A program made the position numbers and the translations under genes. The notes beneath the pieces are model-generated. The model ran no database searches, was not told the origin of the DNA, and saw only the letters and a program-made list of their open reading frames with translations. Shown piece after piece: positions 1 to 8,915 of a stretch of DNA of 64,000 nt (positions are counted from its first letter, which is position 1; each line of letters starts with the position of its first letter). The DNA is from Limosilactobacillus mucosae DSM 13345 (GTDB lineage: Bacteria > Bacillota > Bacilli > Lactobacillales > Lactobacillaceae). The stretch is from positions 62,001 to 126,000 of the forward strand of contig NZ_AZEQ01000001.1 in assembly GCF_001436025.1 (NCBI RefSeq), written 5' to 3'.

Positions 1-2126
1 ATTTCCTGGGGATTACGCAAAGCAACGTGGACGAGTTCTTTATGGTACGAGTTGCCTCGCTGCATAAGCTTTCGGCTGCCAACGTTACGACAACCGATGC
101 TTCAGGTATGACGCCCAAAGAGCAGCTGGACGCGGTTAATGAAAAAGAACACGGCATGGTTGAGCAGCGCTATCAGATTTATAATGATCAGCTGCTGCCA
201 GAACTGGCAGCACAAAATATTCAAATTCTACATGTCAGAAATTTGGATGCTGAACAATATGAATACGTTCGTCGCTACTTTAACGAGGAATTAATGCCGG
301 TATTGACGCCAATGGCTGATGATACATCGCGGCCATTTCCTTTTATCTCCAACAATTCGCTCAACATTGCAGTTAAATTGGAACGCGATCCAGAAAGCCT
401 GCACGTTAAAGAGCACGAAATTCTGGAAGGCGATCAAGAGATTCAAGGCCGCTCTCAAGAACCTCATGATGAGAATACCGAAAATGAAGAGAAATTTGCG
501 ACGGTCCGCGTTCCGGAGATCTATAAGCGTCTGGTCAAGCTGCCAGGCGAAAACCAGTTTGTCTTATTGGATGAATTGATCAAGGAATTTCTGTCGGTTC
601 TTTTTCCCGGCTACCGCATTATTTCTTCTGGTACTTATCGGGTCATGCGGGACATGGATCTGGACGTTGCCGAAGAAGATACGTCTGATCTATTGCGGGC
701 CGTTCAGCATCAGCTGCGGGAGCGTGAACATGGTCATGTCATGCGTCTAGAGGTTGAGCGTGATATTGATCCATGGTTGGAAAATCATCTGATCAAGAAC
801 CTGCATGTAAATGAAACGGCAGTCTATCGCGTCAATGGACCAGTCGATCTGACGTTTTTAAAGAAGCTTTCTGGGATGGTCAAAGGACACGATGAGCTGC
901 GTTATCAGCCGTTCAAAGCGCACCTCGATCCGCGCTTTGATATGGATCATAATATCTTTGAGGCAATTCGCACTAAAGATCATCTGGTTCAGCATCCTTA
1001 TGATGATTTTCAATCGGTCGTCAACTTCATTCATCAAGCGGCCACTGATGACCAGGTCTTGGCGATTAAGATGACCTTGTATCGTGTTTCGGGCAATTCG
1101 CCGATCATTAAGTATCTGGGGATGGCTGCTCAGCAAGGCAAACAGGTTACGGTTTTGGTTGAAGTCAAGGCGCGGTTTGATGAACAAAACAACGTTCGCT
1201 GGGCGCGGCGTCTGGAACGAATGGGCTGTCACGTTATCTATGGCCTGGTTGGCTTAAAGACGCACTGTAAGCTGGCATTGGTTATTCGGCGTGACGAAGA
1301 TGGCATCCGGCGCTACATGCATCTGGGGACTGGTAACTATAATGATGTTACGGCTCATTTCTACACCGATATGGGACTGTTTACGTGCGACTACGAACTG
1401 GGCGAAGACATGACCAACCTGTTCAATATGCTTTCAGGATTTGCTCGGCCACGCTACTTCCATAAGCTGCGAGTCTCACCAGATGGCATTCGGGAGTTTA
1501 TTGATGGCAAGATTGATGAGCAGATCAAGATTGCTAAGGCCGGCAGCCCAGCTTTGATTCGCATGAAGATGAACTCGCTGTCTGACAAGCAGATTATCGC
1601 GCGGCTTTATGAAGCGGCTGCGGCAGGTGTTAAGATTCAGCTGCTGATTCGCGGAATTACCTGTCTGCGCAATGATCTGCCTCAGCTGCATGAAAATATT
1701 GAGGTTCATTCAATCGTGGGGCGTTTTTTGGAACACTCACGGATCTATTACTTCAAGGGCAACGGTCATGAAGAAATCTATCTGGCCAGTGCTGATATGA
1801 TGACGCGCAATCTGAATCGACGGGTTGAGGAGCTGTTCCCAGTTTTGGAAAGTGATACTAAGGCACGGGCAATCGATATTTTTGACAAGATGTGGCAAGA
1901 TAATGTCAAGACACGGATTCTGCACGGCAACAAGTATGAGCGAATTGACCGCGGTAAGACGCAGCCGTTTAGCTGTCAAGAATACTTTATTGCGCAAGCT
2001 CAGGCAGCTAACCGAGCTGATAAGAAGGAAACTGAACAGCATCAAGCAGCCAGTGCCTTTCAGCCAATGACGCGTCACGTATCCAAGCTGCATTTGAACG
2101 ATAAAGAGGACAATGCGCATGATTAA
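1..2126 (+). CDS. ppk: Polyphosphate kinase 1 (5' end outside window)
   Basis: Reversibly moves the gamma-phosphate of ATP onto inorganic polyphosphate. The frame is open to the window edge (codons run from base 3), and the first visible residues FLGITQSNVDEFFMVRV match the conserved N-terminal block of PPK1, so roughly 40-50 residues are missing; the GTG at 27 is internal. The phospholipase-D-like catalytic core is present: HLGTGNYND carries the His expected to be phosphorylated (codon at 1320), and HSRIYYF near 1735 holds the second conserved His. The C-terminal tail is charged and variable. The stop overlaps the start of ppx by 8 bases, so synthesis and degradation of polyphosphate are translationally coupled. 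The insertion near residues 130-160, rich in Glu and Asp, is not a family hallmark. Confidence 0.95.
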   Translation, partial: FLGITQSNVDEFFMVRVASLHKLSAANVTTTDASGMTPKEQLDAVNEKEHGMVEQRYQIYNDQLLPELAAQNIQILHVRNLDAEQYEYVRRYFNEELMPVLTPMADDTSRPFPFISNNSLNIAVKLERDPESLHVKEHEILEGDQEIQGRSQEPHDENTENEEKFATVRVPEIYKRLVKLPGENQFVLLDELIKEFLSVLFPGYRIISSGTYRVMRDMDLDVAEEDTSDLLRAVQHQLREREHGHVMRLEVERDIDPWLENHLIKNLHVNETAVYRVNGPVDLTFLKKLSGMVKGHDELRYQPFKAHLDPRFDMDHNIFEAIRTKDHLVQHPYDDFQSVVNFIHQAATDDQVLAIKMTLYRVSGNSPIIKYLGMAAQQGKQVTVLVEVKARFDEQNNVRWARRLERMGCHVIYGLVGLKTHCKLALVIRRDEDGIRRYMHLGTGNYNDVTAHFYTDMGLFTCDYELGEDMTNLFNMLSGFARPRYFHKLRVSPDGIREFIDGKIDEQIKIAKAGSPALIRMKMNSLSDKQIIARLYEAAAAGVKIQLLIRGITCLRNDLPQLHENIEVHSIVGRFLEHSRIYYFKGNGHEEIYLASADMMTRNLNRRVEELFPVLESDTKARAIDIFDKMWQDNVKTRILHGNKYERIDRGKTQPFSCQEYFIAQAQAANRADKKETEQHQAASAFQPMTRHVSKLHLNDKEDNAHD

Positions 2127-3078
2127 TCTGGCGGTTATTGATCTGGGCTCAAATTCGGTTCGGCTGCGAATTACTGAGATTAACGAGTCTGGTAATTATA
2201 ATTTGGTAAGCTATGAAAAAGAATATGTTCGTCTTTCAGAAAATATGGGGCCAGAAAAAATGCTCAAGCCAGCGCCAATGGATCGAACGATAAAAGCACT
2301 GCAGCATTTTAAGCAGCTCTGCATGGCATTAGAAAACGTTCGGGTGATTGCGGTTGCCACGGCTGCCGTTCGTCAGGCTGCCAACCAGACGGAATTCTTA
2401 AAGCGGGTCAAGGCAGAGACCGGTTTTAGCTTTAAGGTAATCTCTGGTGAGCGGGAGGCTTATCTGGACTATGTTGGCGTTACCAGAACTCTGCCGATTA
2501 AAAACGGATTGATTATCGATACTGGTGGCGCCAGCATGGAATTGATCTATGTCGATGACGGACAGGCTGAAGAAATCATCAGTCTGCCGATCGGTGCGGT
2601 GCTGCTTTCTCAAGAATATCATCTGGATGATCAGATTAACTCTGCTGATTTGTTTGATGCCATCGTTAGGGTTGATCACGCGCTGGGACCTCAGCACTGG
2701 CTGCAGCGGGCCCGACACCAAGAAGTCGTGGCCCTGGGTGGCAGCAATCGAGCTCTGGCTAAGATCTATCGCTGGCAGCTGGAGGCTCAGGGCAAAGGTC
2801 GTCAACCCGTTCATGGTCTAAAAATGTCGACAGCTGATGCCAATCGCATTATGCACTCGCTGCTTGCGATGGATAAAAGGCAGCGGGCCAACGTTCATGG
2901 CATTGCTTCTGAACGGGCTGATGTAATTGTTGGCGGCCTGCTGCCATTAATGGCGATTTTGCGGCAGTTGGACGTCAAGCAGCTGACATTTAGCAATAAT
3001 GGGCTGCGGGAAGGCTTAATGTTTAAGTTCTTGGATCATGAGATCATGAGCAGTATCGTTCAGCCGCTGACGGATTAA
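2119..3078 (+). CDS. ppx: Exopolyphosphatase, Ppx/GppA family, short form
   Basis: Releases phosphate from polyphosphate ends (or hydrolyses pppGpp in related enzymes). The actin-like ATPase-fold signatures are visible: AVIDLGSNSVRL at the N terminus, IIDTGGASMELI in the middle and SLPIGAVLLSQEY after it. At 319 residues it lacks the C-terminal HD-like extension of the long E. coli enzyme, as is common in lactobacilli. I take the second of two nearby ATGs (2119): GAGGA lies 8 bases before it but only 2 before the ATG at 2113. The gene overlaps the ppk stop, so the two enzymes are co-expressed. Preference for polyphosphate over pppGpp is inferred from the neighbour. Confidence 0.9.
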   Translation: MINLAVIDLGSNSVRLRITEINESGNYNLVSYEKEYVRLSENMGPEKMLKPAPMDRTIKALQHFKQLCMALENVRVIAVATAAVRQAANQTEFLKRVKAETGFSFKVISGEREAYLDYVGVTRTLPIKNGLIIDTGGASMELIYVDDGQAEEIISLPIGAVLLSQEYHLDDQINSADLFDAIVRVDHALGPQHWLQRARHQEVVALGGSNRALAKIYRWQLEAQGKGRQPVHGLKMSTADANRIMHSLLAMDKRQRANVHGIASERADVIVGGLLPLMAILRQLDVKQLTFSNNGLREGLMFKFLDHEIMSSIVQPLTD

Positions 3079-3121
3079 ATTTTTAAAGATTGATATCAAA
3101 TGGGTTTTTACTAAAATTTTA

Positions 3122-3130
3122 TGTTATAAT
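3122..3130 (+). promoter_or_regulatory. Extended -10 promoter of galE
   Basis: TGtTATAAT is a perfect -10 hexamer with the extended TG. No good -35 is seen 16-18 bases upstream. The start codon of galE is 55 bases downstream of the hexamer and no terminator separates ppx from this promoter. Confidence 0.6.
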
Positions 3131-3185
3131 TTTACTAAGAGAGAAATGAAGAGGTAAACCCGTCAAGATAAGGGAGGAAAACACT

Positions 3186-4184
3186 TTGGCTATTTTAGTT
3201 GCAGGTGGGGCCGGATACATTGGCTCACACATGGTTAAAGATTTAATTGAACATGGTTATGACGTGGTCGTTGCAGACAACCTTTCAACGGGACACAAAA
3301 AGGCCATCAATCCAAAGGCTAAGTTCTACTATGGCGACATTCGCGATCGTGCCTTTCTGGATCGGATTTTCGTTAATGAAGAGATTGAAGCCGTAGTTCA
3401 CTTTGCGGCCTTTTCAATCGTTCCCGAATCAATGAGTGAGCCTTTGAAGTACTTTGACAACAACACGAGTGGCATGGTTACGCTTTTGGAAGCCATGCGC
3501 GACTTTGGCGTTAAGTACATTGTCTTCAGCTCAACGGCGGCTACTTATGGTACGCCGGAACACATGCCAATTAAAGAAACCGATCCGCAAAAGCCAATCA
3601 ATCCATATGGTCTGTCCAAGCTGATGATGGAACAAATGATGGCATGGGCTGACAAGGCTTATGGTATTAAATTCGTGGCGCTGCGCTACTTCAACGTGGC
3701 TGGGGCTGCTCCAGACGGTACGATTGGCGAGGATCATGGTCCCGAAACGCACCTGGTTCCAATCATCATGCAGGTTGCTCAAGGCAAGCGCAAAGAACTC
3801 AGCATCTTTGGCGATGACTACGATACGCCGGATGGTACCAACGTGCGTGACTATGTTCATGTTATGGATTTAGCCGATGCTCATATTCTGGCTTTGCAGT
3901 ATCTGAAGAAGAACAATCAATCCAACCAGTTCAACCTGGGCTCTTCAACCGGCTTTTCCAACAAGCAGATGCTGGAAGCGGCTCGTGAGGTTACGGGTAA
4001 GGAGATTCCAGCTAAGATGGCGCCTCGTCGTCCCGGGGATCCAGACTCGTTGGTTGCGGCCAGTGAAAAGGCACGTGAAGTCTTGGGTTGGAAGCCGAAA
4101 TTTGATGACGTGCACGATATCATTGCAACGGCTTGGAAGTGGCACTCCACGCATCCAAAGGGCTATGACGACCGCAACAATTAA
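3186..4184 (+). CDS. galE: UDP-glucose 4-epimerase
   Basis: Interconverts UDP-glucose and UDP-galactose in the Leloir pathway and for cell-surface sugars. It is an extended short-chain dehydrogenase of 332 residues: the NAD motif GGAGYIGSH begins near residue 7, SSTAATYG carries the catalytic Ser/Thr region, and NPYGLSK is the YxxxK active site. RYFNVAGA and [12 protein letters not shown] are typical substrate-side blocks. The start is TTG at 3186, with a strong AGGGAGG 8 bases before it; no nearby ATG fits the family N terminus. The gene stands alone: its own promoter lies upstream and a terminator follows. No galK or galT is adjacent, so a role in envelope precursor supply is as likely as galactose use. 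Confidence 0.95.
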   Translation: MAILVAGGAGYIGSHMVKDLIEHGYDVVVADNLSTGHKKAINPKAKFYYGDIRDRAFLDRIFVNEEIEAVVHFAAFSIVPESMSEPLKYFDNNTSGMVTLLEAMRDFGVKYIVFSSTAATYGTPEHMPIKETDPQKPINPYGLSKLMMEQMMAWADKAYGIKFVALRYFNVAGAAPDGTIGEDHGPETHLVPIIMQVAQGKRKELSIFGDDYDTPDGTNVRDYVHVMDLADAHILALQYLKKNNQSNQFNLGSSTGFSNKQMLEAAREVTGKEIPAKMAPRRPGDPDSLVAASEKAREVLGWKPKFDDVHDIIATAWKWHSTHPKGYDDRNN

Positions 4185-4212
4185 AAATCAAATATTAATT
4201 GCTTAATTAAAG

Positions 4213-4256
4213 ATGAGTACGCTAAGAGCTAAAAAGCTTGCCGTACTCATTTTTTA
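4213..4256 (+). terminator. Rho-independent terminator after galE
   Basis: ATGAGTACG at 4213-4221 pairs perfectly with CGTACTCAT at 4242-4250 and is followed by a T run. Confidence 0.85.
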
Positions 4257-4299
4257 GTTGTGTGATAAAATTGCTAAGTACGAAAGGAACGAGAAACTA

Positions 4300-5025
4300 A
4301 TGAAAATACTTGCAATTGATACCTCTAATCACCCAATGAGCGTGGCATTGGTAGAAGACGATCAGCTTCTAGCTACAACGACGCTTAATATGGTCCGCAA
4401 CCACAGCATTTTTCTTTTACCGGTAATTGATGATCTGTTTCAAAAAGTTCAATGGCAGCCCCAAGACTTGGATCGGGTCGTAGTTGCCCAGGGTCCGGGA
4501 TCATATACCGGCATCCGCATTGCAGTAACTACTGCCAAGGTGCTTGCCGATACTTTGGACATCGAATTGACAGGCGTCTCCAGCTTAAAGACGGTGGCGG
4601 CTAACCTGCCTTCAGCAACTGACGCCTTGATCGTGCCATTTTTTGATGCACGGCGCGGCAATGTTTTTGCAGGGGTCTATCGGTGGCAAGATGATCAGCT
4701 GGTCAGCGTATTGCCTGATCAGCACCTATCAATGCAGGCCTTGCTGGATCAATTGGCAAAACTTGAAAAACCGGTCTTAATGGCAGGCGAACTGACTGAC
4801 CGTTTGCAAAAGCAGCTCAAAACCGTGCCTGAGCAGCTGAAGTTTTTACCGGCTGCATTTAGTATTCCGTCAACCTATCAGCTGGCCTTGCTAGGGGAAA
4901 AAGCAGCACCGGTTAAAAATATTGATGCATTTGTGCCGCAATACTTAAGAATTACCGAGGCCGAGGCAGTTTGGCACCACCAGCACCCCGACGCTCCACA
5001 GCAGGATTATGTTCGAGAAGTTTAA
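4300..5025 (+). CDS. tsaB: tRNA t6A biosynthesis protein TsaB
   Basis: Partner of TsaD in making N6-threonylcarbamoyladenosine at position 37 of ANN-decoding tRNAs; TsaB is the non-catalytic paralogue of TsaD that scaffolds the complex. The ASKHA-fold N terminus ILAIDTSNHPMSVALVE and the block VVAQGPGSYTGIRIAVTTAK are diagnostic. Length is 241 residues. I start at ATG 4300, preceded by AAGGA about 11 bases away; an in-frame upstream ATG at 4258 lies against the terminator of galE and would add 14 unrelated residues. The 3' end overlaps rimI by 17 bases, and tsaD follows, giving the conserved tsaB-rimI-tsaD operon. Confidence 0.94.
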   Translation: MKILAIDTSNHPMSVALVEDDQLLATTTLNMVRNHSIFLLPVIDDLFQKVQWQPQDLDRVVVAQGPGSYTGIRIAVTTAKVLADTLDIELTGVSSLKTVAANLPSATDALIVPFFDARRGNVFAGVYRWQDDQLVSVLPDQHLSMQALLDQLAKLEKPVLMAGELTDRLQKQLKTVPEQLKFLPAAFSIPSTYQLALLGEKAAPVKNIDAFVPQYLRITEAEAVWHHQHPDAPQQDYVREV

Positions 5026-5569
5026 GAATTGGCTGGAACAGGTTGGCAGCACTGACCGGACGCCAATGACGTTTGCCAGCCGTTCGATCAGACTTAATCA
5101 TCAATCTGGTACGATCAGTCAGGCTAAGGAAGCTGATATTGCTGCCATGGTGCATATTGAGGAACTGATCTATGGCGTGGCACCGTGGAATCGAGCGGCA
5201 TTTGCAGCGGATCTGAAGAAAAGTGATCGGCTGTATCTGGTGCTGAAAAATGCCAATGGGGACGTCCTGGGCTTTATCGGCTGTTCATTTGACTGGAATC
5301 GTGCTGATGCTCATATTACCAACTTTGGCGTGCATCCGGCTTTTCAAAGACAGGGACTGGGAACCTACCTGCTGCAGACGACCAGGCAGATTGCTCTGGC
5401 ACAAGCAATGCGCACGATGAGTCTGGAAGTTAGAGTCTCCAACTATCAGGCACAGCGGCTCTATCGACGGATGGGGTTTATGGATGGCGAGCTCAAGCGG
5501 CATTATTACTTGGACAATCATGAAGACGCGTTGGATATGGTTGCCCAGCTTGAAGAAGTGAAAGGATAG
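5009..5569 (+). CDS. rimI: Ribosomal protein S18 alanine N-acetyltransferase-like GNAT
   Basis: GNAT-fold acetyltransferase; the family acetylates the N-terminal alanine of ribosomal protein S18. The acetyl-CoA pyrophosphate loop is NFGVHPAFQRQGLGTYLL, followed by SLEVRVSNYQAQRLYRRMGF, the usual RimI C-terminal block. At 186 residues it carries about 35 extra N-terminal residues compared with E. coli RimI, with no recognised motif. The start at ATG 5009 lies inside tsaB. Its position between tsaB and tsaD is conserved across Firmicutes and supports the call; a substrate other than S18 cannot be excluded. Confidence 0.88.
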   Translation: MFEKFKNWLEQVGSTDRTPMTFASRSIRLNHQSGTISQAKEADIAAMVHIEELIYGVAPWNRAAFAADLKKSDRLYLVLKNANGDVLGFIGCSFDWNRADAHITNFGVHPAFQRQGLGTYLLQTTRQIALAQAMRTMSLEVRVSNYQAQRLYRRMGFMDGELKRHYYLDNHEDALDMVAQLEEVKG

Positions 5570-5575
5570 AATAAA

Positions 5576-6625
5576 GTGGCAAAGAAAAATTTGATCTTGG
5601 CGTTTGAAAGCAGTTGTGATGAGACCAGTGTGGCGGTCATTGAAGATGGGCAAAAGATCCTAAGCAATATCGTAGCAACCCAGATTTTGAGTCATCAGCG
5701 TTTTGGCGGGGTCGTGCCTGAGGTGGCCAGCCGTCATCATATTGAGCAGATTACCAAATGCATTGATAAAGCACTGAATGAGGCAGCCGTTGACTATGAC
5801 GACTTAAGTGCAGTCGCGGTTACGTATGGTCCTGGTCTGGTTGGTTCGCTGTTGGTAGGCGTGACGGCTGCCAAAATGGTTGCCTGGGCTCATCAACTGC
5901 CATTGGTGCCGGTTAATCATATGGCTGGCCATCTATACGCGGCTCGTTTTGAAAACCAGTTTGCCTATCCGCAGCTGGCACTTTTGGTTTCGGGCGGACA
6001 CACAGAACTGGTTTACATGGCCAGTGAACACGAATACGAGATCATTGGCGAAACGCGTGATGATGCGGCTGGAGAAGCTTATGACAAGATTGGCAGAGTA
6101 TTAGGCGTCAACTATCCAGCCGGTAAGACGATTGATGAGTGGGCAGCCAAAGGATCCGATACGTTCCATTTTCCGCGGGCGATGGAAAAAGAGGACAACT
6201 ATGACTTCAGCTTCAGTGGCCTTAAAAGCGCCTTTATCAACACCGTACACAATGCCAATCAGCGTGGTCAAAAGCTGGATAAATATGATCTGGCGGCCAG
6301 CTTTCAGCAGAGCGTAGTTGACGTATTGGCAGAAAAGACGATGCGGGCCTTGAGCGACTACCCTGTCAAACAGCTGATCTTGGCTGGGGGCGTAGCAGCT
6401 AACCATGGACTGCGCAAGCGTTTGGAACGCGACTTAAAAGAGCAGCATCCAGAAGTAGAGCTTTTGATGGCGCCATTGAAACTATGTGGCGACAACGCGG
6501 CCATGATTGGGGCAGCCGGTTGGGTAAACTATCTGCATGGTGATCGCGCCGGTTGGGATCTTAATGCAGTTCCTGGGCTCTCGTTTGCAAGAAGCAATGC
6601 CAACCCGGATCTGGCAATAAAATAA
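5576..6625 (+). CDS. tsaD: tRNA N6-adenosine threonylcarbamoyltransferase TsaD
   Basis: Catalytic subunit that transfers threonylcarbamoyl from TC-AMP to A37 of tRNA. The metal-binding HxxxH is NHMAGH (His115 and His119), the N-terminal signature is [15 protein letters not shown], and [23 protein letters not shown] and [12 protein letters not shown] complete the ASKHA active site. Length is 349 residues, normal for the family. The start is GTG 5576; AAAGGA, lying in the last codons of rimI, is 9 bases upstream. It is the last gene of the tsaB-rimI-tsaD operon and is closed by a terminator. Confidence 0.96.
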   Translation: MAKKNLILAFESSCDETSVAVIEDGQKILSNIVATQILSHQRFGGVVPEVASRHHIEQITKCIDKALNEAAVDYDDLSAVAVTYGPGLVGSLLVGVTAAKMVAWAHQLPLVPVNHMAGHLYAARFENQFAYPQLALLVSGGHTELVYMASEHEYEIIGETRDDAAGEAYDKIGRVLGVNYPAGKTIDEWAAKGSDTFHFPRAMEKEDNYDFSFSGLKSAFINTVHNANQRGQKLDKYDLAASFQQSVVDVLAEKTMRALSDYPVKQLILAGGVAANHGLRKRLERDLKEQHPEVELLMAPLKLCGDNAAMIGAAGWVNYLHGDRAGWDLNAVPGLSFARSNANPDLAIK

Positions 6626-6639
6626 ACTAGACAGTATTA

Positions 6640-6680
6640 AAAGAGCTTGTGTTTTCGTTACGAAACATAAGCTCTTTTTT
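6640..6680 (+). terminator. Rho-independent terminator after tsaD
   Basis: AGAGCTTGTGTTTTCG pairs with CGAAACATAAGCTCT (one G-U pair, one bulge), then TTTTTTT. Confidence 0.85.
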
Positions 6681-6688
6681 TGCAATAA

Positions 6689-6705
6689 ATTTTGATAATC
6701 AAAAT
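6689..6705. promoter_or_regulatory. FabT operator, distal
   Basis: ATTTTGATAATCAAAAT is a perfect 17-base palindrome matching the FabT (MarR family) consensus known from streptococci, TTTGATTATCAAA. It lies about 225 bases upstream of fabZ, well ahead of the promoter at 6849. It may act with the proximal site or serve a weak upstream promoter. Confidence 0.7.
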
Positions 6706-6848
6706 ATTTTTATAAAACTTTTCCACAAGATATGACTGATAATTCATATTTATTAGCAGGCATCATGCTTGTATTCAATAATGGTATTTTGAGACATCAA
6801 AAGATATTTTGGTGTTTTTGATAACCGCTTTCACAGGGCGAATTAAGG
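6706..6848. other. AT-rich intergenic stretch upstream of the fab operon
   Basis: No gene is seen. The stretch is very AT-rich and contains degenerate FabT-like words (TTTTGAGACATCAAAA near 6785 and TTTTTGATAACC near 6815). Whether they bind anything cannot be told from sequence. Confidence 0.5.
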
Positions 6849-6889
6849 TTGACTAAAAATTTGAATGACATATAATTCGATTATCGAAT
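6849..6889 (+). promoter_or_regulatory. fab operon promoter with overlapping FabT-like operator
   Basis: TTGACT (6849-6854), 16-base spacer, TATAAT (6871-6876). The palindrome ATTCGATTATCGAAT (6875-6889) overlaps the -10 and the expected start site and is a CG-substituted version of the FabT box. A weaker copy, ACTTTGATACTCGAAAT, follows at 6890-6906. Repressor binding here would block transcription of fabZ. Confidence 0.8.
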
Positions 6890-6931
6890 ACTTTGATACT
6901 CGAAATACTTTTTTGAAGGCAGGTGACAAAA

Positions 6932-7378
6932 TTGGCACTGATGACGGCACAAGAAATCATGGATCTGATTCCCAATCGCTATCCGATCTGCTATATCGAT
7001 TATGTCGATGCCATGGAACCTGGAAAGAGCATTACCGCGACTAAAAACGTTACGATCAATGAATCATTTTTCCAAGGTCACTTTCCTGGCAACCCGGTTA
7101 TGCCGGGAGTCTTGATAATTGAAACACTGGCCCAGGCAGCATCGATTCTGATTCTGAAATCACCAGAGTTTTTCAAGAAAACGGCATATCTGGGAGCGAT
7201 TCACAATGCTAAGTTTCGCCGGATGGTGCGGCCGGGCGATGTCGTAAAGCTTGAGATCGAAATGATTAAAAAGCGGCGGCAAATGGGGATTGTCAAGGCA
7301 GTAGCCAAGGTCTTGGACAAAAAGGTCTGCAGCGCTGAATTGGTCTTTGTAGTGGCGGATCGCCAAGCTAAGATTTAG
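6932..7378 (+). CDS. fabZ: 3-hydroxyacyl-ACP dehydratase FabZ, first copy
   Basis: Removes water from 3-hydroxyacyl-ACP in fatty acid elongation; in some Lactobacillales one of two FabZ copies also isomerises the double bond for unsaturated fatty acid synthesis. Hot-dog fold, 148 residues. The catalytic His is in GHFPGNPVMPG and the catalytic Glu in IETLAQAAS. I start at TTG 6932, 5 bases after AGGTGA; GTG 6923 lies within the ribosome site and ATG 6941 is a fallback. It is the first gene of the FabT-controlled cluster and precedes fabT. It differs clearly from the second copy at 12496 (KFFKKTAYLGAIHNAKF against AGKTAYFGGIKSAEF), so the copies may divide dehydratase and isomerase duties. Confidence 0.9.
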   Translation: MALMTAQEIMDLIPNRYPICYIDYVDAMEPGKSITATKNVTINESFFQGHFPGNPVMPGVLIIETLAQAASILILKSPEFFKKTAYLGAIHNAKFRRMVRPGDVVKLEIEMIKKRRQMGIVKAVAKVLDKKVCSAELVFVVADRQAKI

Positions 7379-7391
7379 CCGCGGTTTAGTC

Positions 7392-7416
7392 TATAATGTA
7401 TTTTGATAATCAAACT
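7392..7416 (+). promoter_or_regulatory. fabT promoter with FabT operator
   Basis: TATAAT at 7392-7397, inside the gap between fabZ and fabT, with no convincing -35. ATTTTGATAATCAAACT at 7400-7416 is a near-perfect FabT box just downstream of the -10, in a position to repress fabT and the genes after it (autoregulation). Confidence 0.75.
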
Positions 7417-7449
7417 ATTTGAGCTGTTAAGCAAAGGAGAAAATACATT

Positions 7450-7890
7450 ATGAATGACGACTACCAAGAAATTAACCAGGCATTGGTGCGGGTCTATAAC
7501 GGGATTTTATGGGTTGAAGAACACGAGCTGCGTAAAAGCATGTTTCGTGATTTGACGATCAAAGAGATGCACGCAATCGATGCAATCACCATGTACAATC
7601 ACCAGACTGTTTCGCAGGTTGCGCAAAAACTGCATGTCTCACCAGGCACGATGACGGCAACGGCTGATCGGCTGGTGAAAAAGGGCTATGTAGAACGCTA
7701 TCGTGATGAAGAGGATCGGCGCGTGATTCGGCTTGGCTTGACTCATAAGGGCCGTGTACTGTTTCGTGCGCACCGTGCCTTTCACAACATGATGGTTAAG
7801 GGCTTTTTAAAAGATATGAACGATGAAGAGCTGAAAGTCGTTCGCAAGGCGTTGCGCAACTTGGAAGATTTTCTGGATGAACATGCCTGA
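7450..7890 (+). CDS. fabT: MarR-family fatty acid synthesis repressor FabT
   Basis: Winged-helix dimeric repressor of fatty acid synthesis; in streptococci it binds DNA with long-chain acyl-ACP as corepressor. 146 residues with the MarR core: LTIKEMHAIDAI, HVSPGTMTATADRLVKKGYVERYRDEEDRRVIRLGLTHKG gives the recognition helix and the wing with conserved Asp-Arg-Arg. Start ATG 7450 with AAGGAG 10 bases before. Identification as FabT rests on its place between fabZ and fabH and on FabT-type palindromes at its own promoter and at that of fabZ. The stop falls a few bases before the chosen fabH start. Confidence 0.9.
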   Translation: MNDDYQEINQALVRVYNGILWVEEHELRKSMFRDLTIKEMHAIDAITMYNHQTVSQVAQKLHVSPGTMTATADRLVKKGYVERYRDEEDRRVIRLGLTHKGRVLFRAHRAFHNMMVKGFLKDMNDEELKVVRKALRNLEDFLDEHA

Positions 7891-7906
7891 GAGGATGAGA
7901 AAGCCT

Positions 7907-8881
7907 TTGGAAGACTTAAAAATCGTACAGACGGCCAGCTGGGTTCCTGATCAGGTCATTGATAATGATGACTTGAGTCGGATTATGGATACCTCTGACG
8001 ATTGGATTCAATCAAGAACCGGAATCAAGCGGCGGCATATCAGCAAGCACGAGAATACAGCTGATCTGGCTTCTAAAACCGGTCAGCTGCTCTTAGAAAA
8101 AAGCGGCTGGCAGGCTGAGGAACTTGATCTGATTTTAGTAGCTACCATGTCGCCGGATGCCTATACGCCTTCAACGGCCGCGATCGTTCAAGGCCGGCTG
8201 CAGGCCAAAAATGCAGTTGCCTTTGACGTTTCAGCGGCCTGCTCGGGATTTGTCTACGGCTTGGCAGTTGCCAGTCAGATGATGAGTACGGGAATGGTAA
8301 AAAAGGCCATGGTAATTGGCAGTGAGGTCTTAAGCAAGCTGATTGACTGGCATGATCGAACGACTGCCGTTTTATTCGGTGATGGTGCTGGGGGCGTCTT
8401 ATTAGAAAAAGTGCCGGTTAAAGCACCAACCCTATTAGGACTGCAGCTAAAGACCTTTGGCGAGCTGAGCAATGAGCTAAGTGCCGGTATGACGAGTTCG
8501 GGAAATACTTTTCCTAAACCGCTGACTGAACTGACGCCATTTAAGATGAATGGACGCGCGGTCTACCGTTTTGCCACGCATGAGGTACCTGAATCAATTT
8601 TGCAGGCCAGTGCTCAAAATAAGCTGACGCTGGATCAGATTGATGTTTTTTTGCTGCATCAGGCCAATGCCCGCATTATCAGGCAGGTAGCCAAGCGCCT
8701 CAAGCAGCCTTTAGAAAAGTTTCCCATCAACATTGCTGAATATGGCAATACTTCTGCTGCCAGCGAACCGATTCTTTTAGACGAATGCGTTGAAAAAGGA
8801 ATGATCAAACGAGGCGATATTTTAGCCTTGAGCGGTTTTGGCGGCGGTCTGACGACGGGAACGATTATTTTAAGATACTGA
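7907..8881 (+). CDS. fabH: 3-oxoacyl-ACP synthase III
   Basis: Condenses acetyl-CoA with malonyl-ACP to start fatty acid synthesis. Thiolase-fold enzyme with the catalytic triad visible: Cys112 in VSAACSGFVYG, His in LLHQANARI and Asn in EYGNTSAAS. MDTSDDWIQSRTGI near residue 27 is the family N-terminal block. I choose TTG 7907, giving 324 residues, the usual family length and N terminus, with GAGGA 11 bases before; ATG 7895 and ATG 7877 would add 4-10 residues and lack better ribosome sites. It lies directly after fabT and before acpP. Confidence 0.94.
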   Translation: MEDLKIVQTASWVPDQVIDNDDLSRIMDTSDDWIQSRTGIKRRHISKHENTADLASKTGQLLLEKSGWQAEELDLILVATMSPDAYTPSTAAIVQGRLQAKNAVAFDVSAACSGFVYGLAVASQMMSTGMVKKAMVIGSEVLSKLIDWHDRTTAVLFGDGAGGVLLEKVPVKAPTLLGLQLKTFGELSNELSAGMTSSGNTFPKPLTELTPFKMNGRAVYRFATHEVPESILQASAQNKLTLDQIDVFLLHQANARIIRQVAKRLKQPLEKFPINIAEYGNTSAASEPILLDECVEKGMIKRGDILALSGFGGGLTTGTIILRY

Positions 8882-8915
8882 TTTTGAACAAATAAAAAGA
8901 AATGAGGATAAACAA

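Noticed and set aside
6814-6830. cre-like sequence TGATAACCGCTTTCA before the fab operon
   Set aside because: It has one extra base relative to the cre pattern, so the halves are out of register.
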